A stretch of DNA of 46,311 bases from Beroe ovata (Eukaryota > Ctenophora > Nuda > Beroida > Beroidae), in assembly GCA_946803715.1 (NCBI GenBank), contig CAMPET010000351.1:1-46311 (forward strand), written 5' to 3'. Each line of letters opens with the position of its first letter. Position 1 is the first letter of the stretch. Both the position numbers and the translations under genes were made by a program. The notes under the pieces were generated by a model. The model ran no database searches. It worked only from the letters and a program-made list of their open reading frames with translations, and was not told the origin of the DNA. Shown here in pieces: positions 46,289 through 46,311 of the stretch.

Positions 46289-46311
46289 CACACACACACA
46301 CACACACACAC
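46289..46311. repeat. CA microsatellite at window end
   Basis: A (CA)n run that continues to the last base of the window. Confidence 0.95.

Larger units (their letters stand above)
36918..46311. other. 9.4 kb without recognisable genes, upstream of muscleblind
   Basis: Both strands were read; only short, unconvincing frames are present. It probably contains the muscleblind promoter, untranslated exons or first intron. It holds CA/TG microsatellites (38371-38390, 38995-39040, 46289-46311), CT runs (40880-40896), a GA run with an N at 42756, CACGTG sites near 38507, 38542 and 38554, and a 20-bp minisatellite at 44981-45120. A 72-codon frame at 40900-41118 is the most protein-like but has no supporting context. 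Confidence 0.55.

Overview
The window is animal nuclear DNA. It carries multi-exon genes with GT-AG introns (about 60 bp to 1.5 kb), acidic and low-complexity proteins, microsatellites, foldback repeats and assembly Ns. An NCK-type SH3-SH3-SH3-SH2 adaptor, a muscleblind (MBNL) gene, a TMEM151-like gene and a dynein heavy chain point to Metazoa. The compact spacing and short introns would fit an early-branching animal (sponge, placozoan, cnidarian) or a tunicate; the phylum cannot be fixed from sequence alone. No transposase, reverse transcriptase, viral gene, rRNA or CRISPR was found.

Layout. (1) 1-8760, + strand: the 3' end of a divergent dynein heavy chain gene. Its AAA6 and C-terminal domain exons are followed by an unusual disordered Ser/Pro-rich tail of nearly 500 residues. 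One large dynein intron holds an intronless DRP1/DNM1L-like GTPase gene (3080-5071) on the same strand. The region also has a near-identical 1.6-kb direct duplication joined at a single N, which I read as two haplotypes joined in the assembly. (2) 9.3-9.9 kb: GC-rich foldback repeats. (3) 10896-12206, +: an intronless BTB-plus-RRM protein. (4) 12546-17170, +: a 12-exon gene for an acidic, coiled-coil, SR/RG-rich protein, convergent with (5) PA2G4/EBP1 (17376-20968, -, six exons, 394 aa). (6) 21560-22108, +: a small single-pass membrane protein, head-to-head with PA2G4. (7) 22752-23958, -: a TMEM151-like protein with a PPxY-bearing N-terminus. (8) 25819-28882, +: NCK adaptor, eight exons, one GC-AG intron. 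(9) 32819-36917, -: muscleblind, six exons, two CCCH fingers. (10) 36918-46311: 9.4 kb with no recognisable gene, probably 5' regulatory or upstream-intron DNA of muscleblind, with microsatellites and a 20-bp minisatellite.

Exon models were built by hand: every junction listed keeps reading phase and was checked against remembered family alignments where a family was recognised. The genes do not form one pathway. They are separate housekeeping, signalling and RNA-regulatory genes, with two convergent pairs, one divergent pair and one nested pair.
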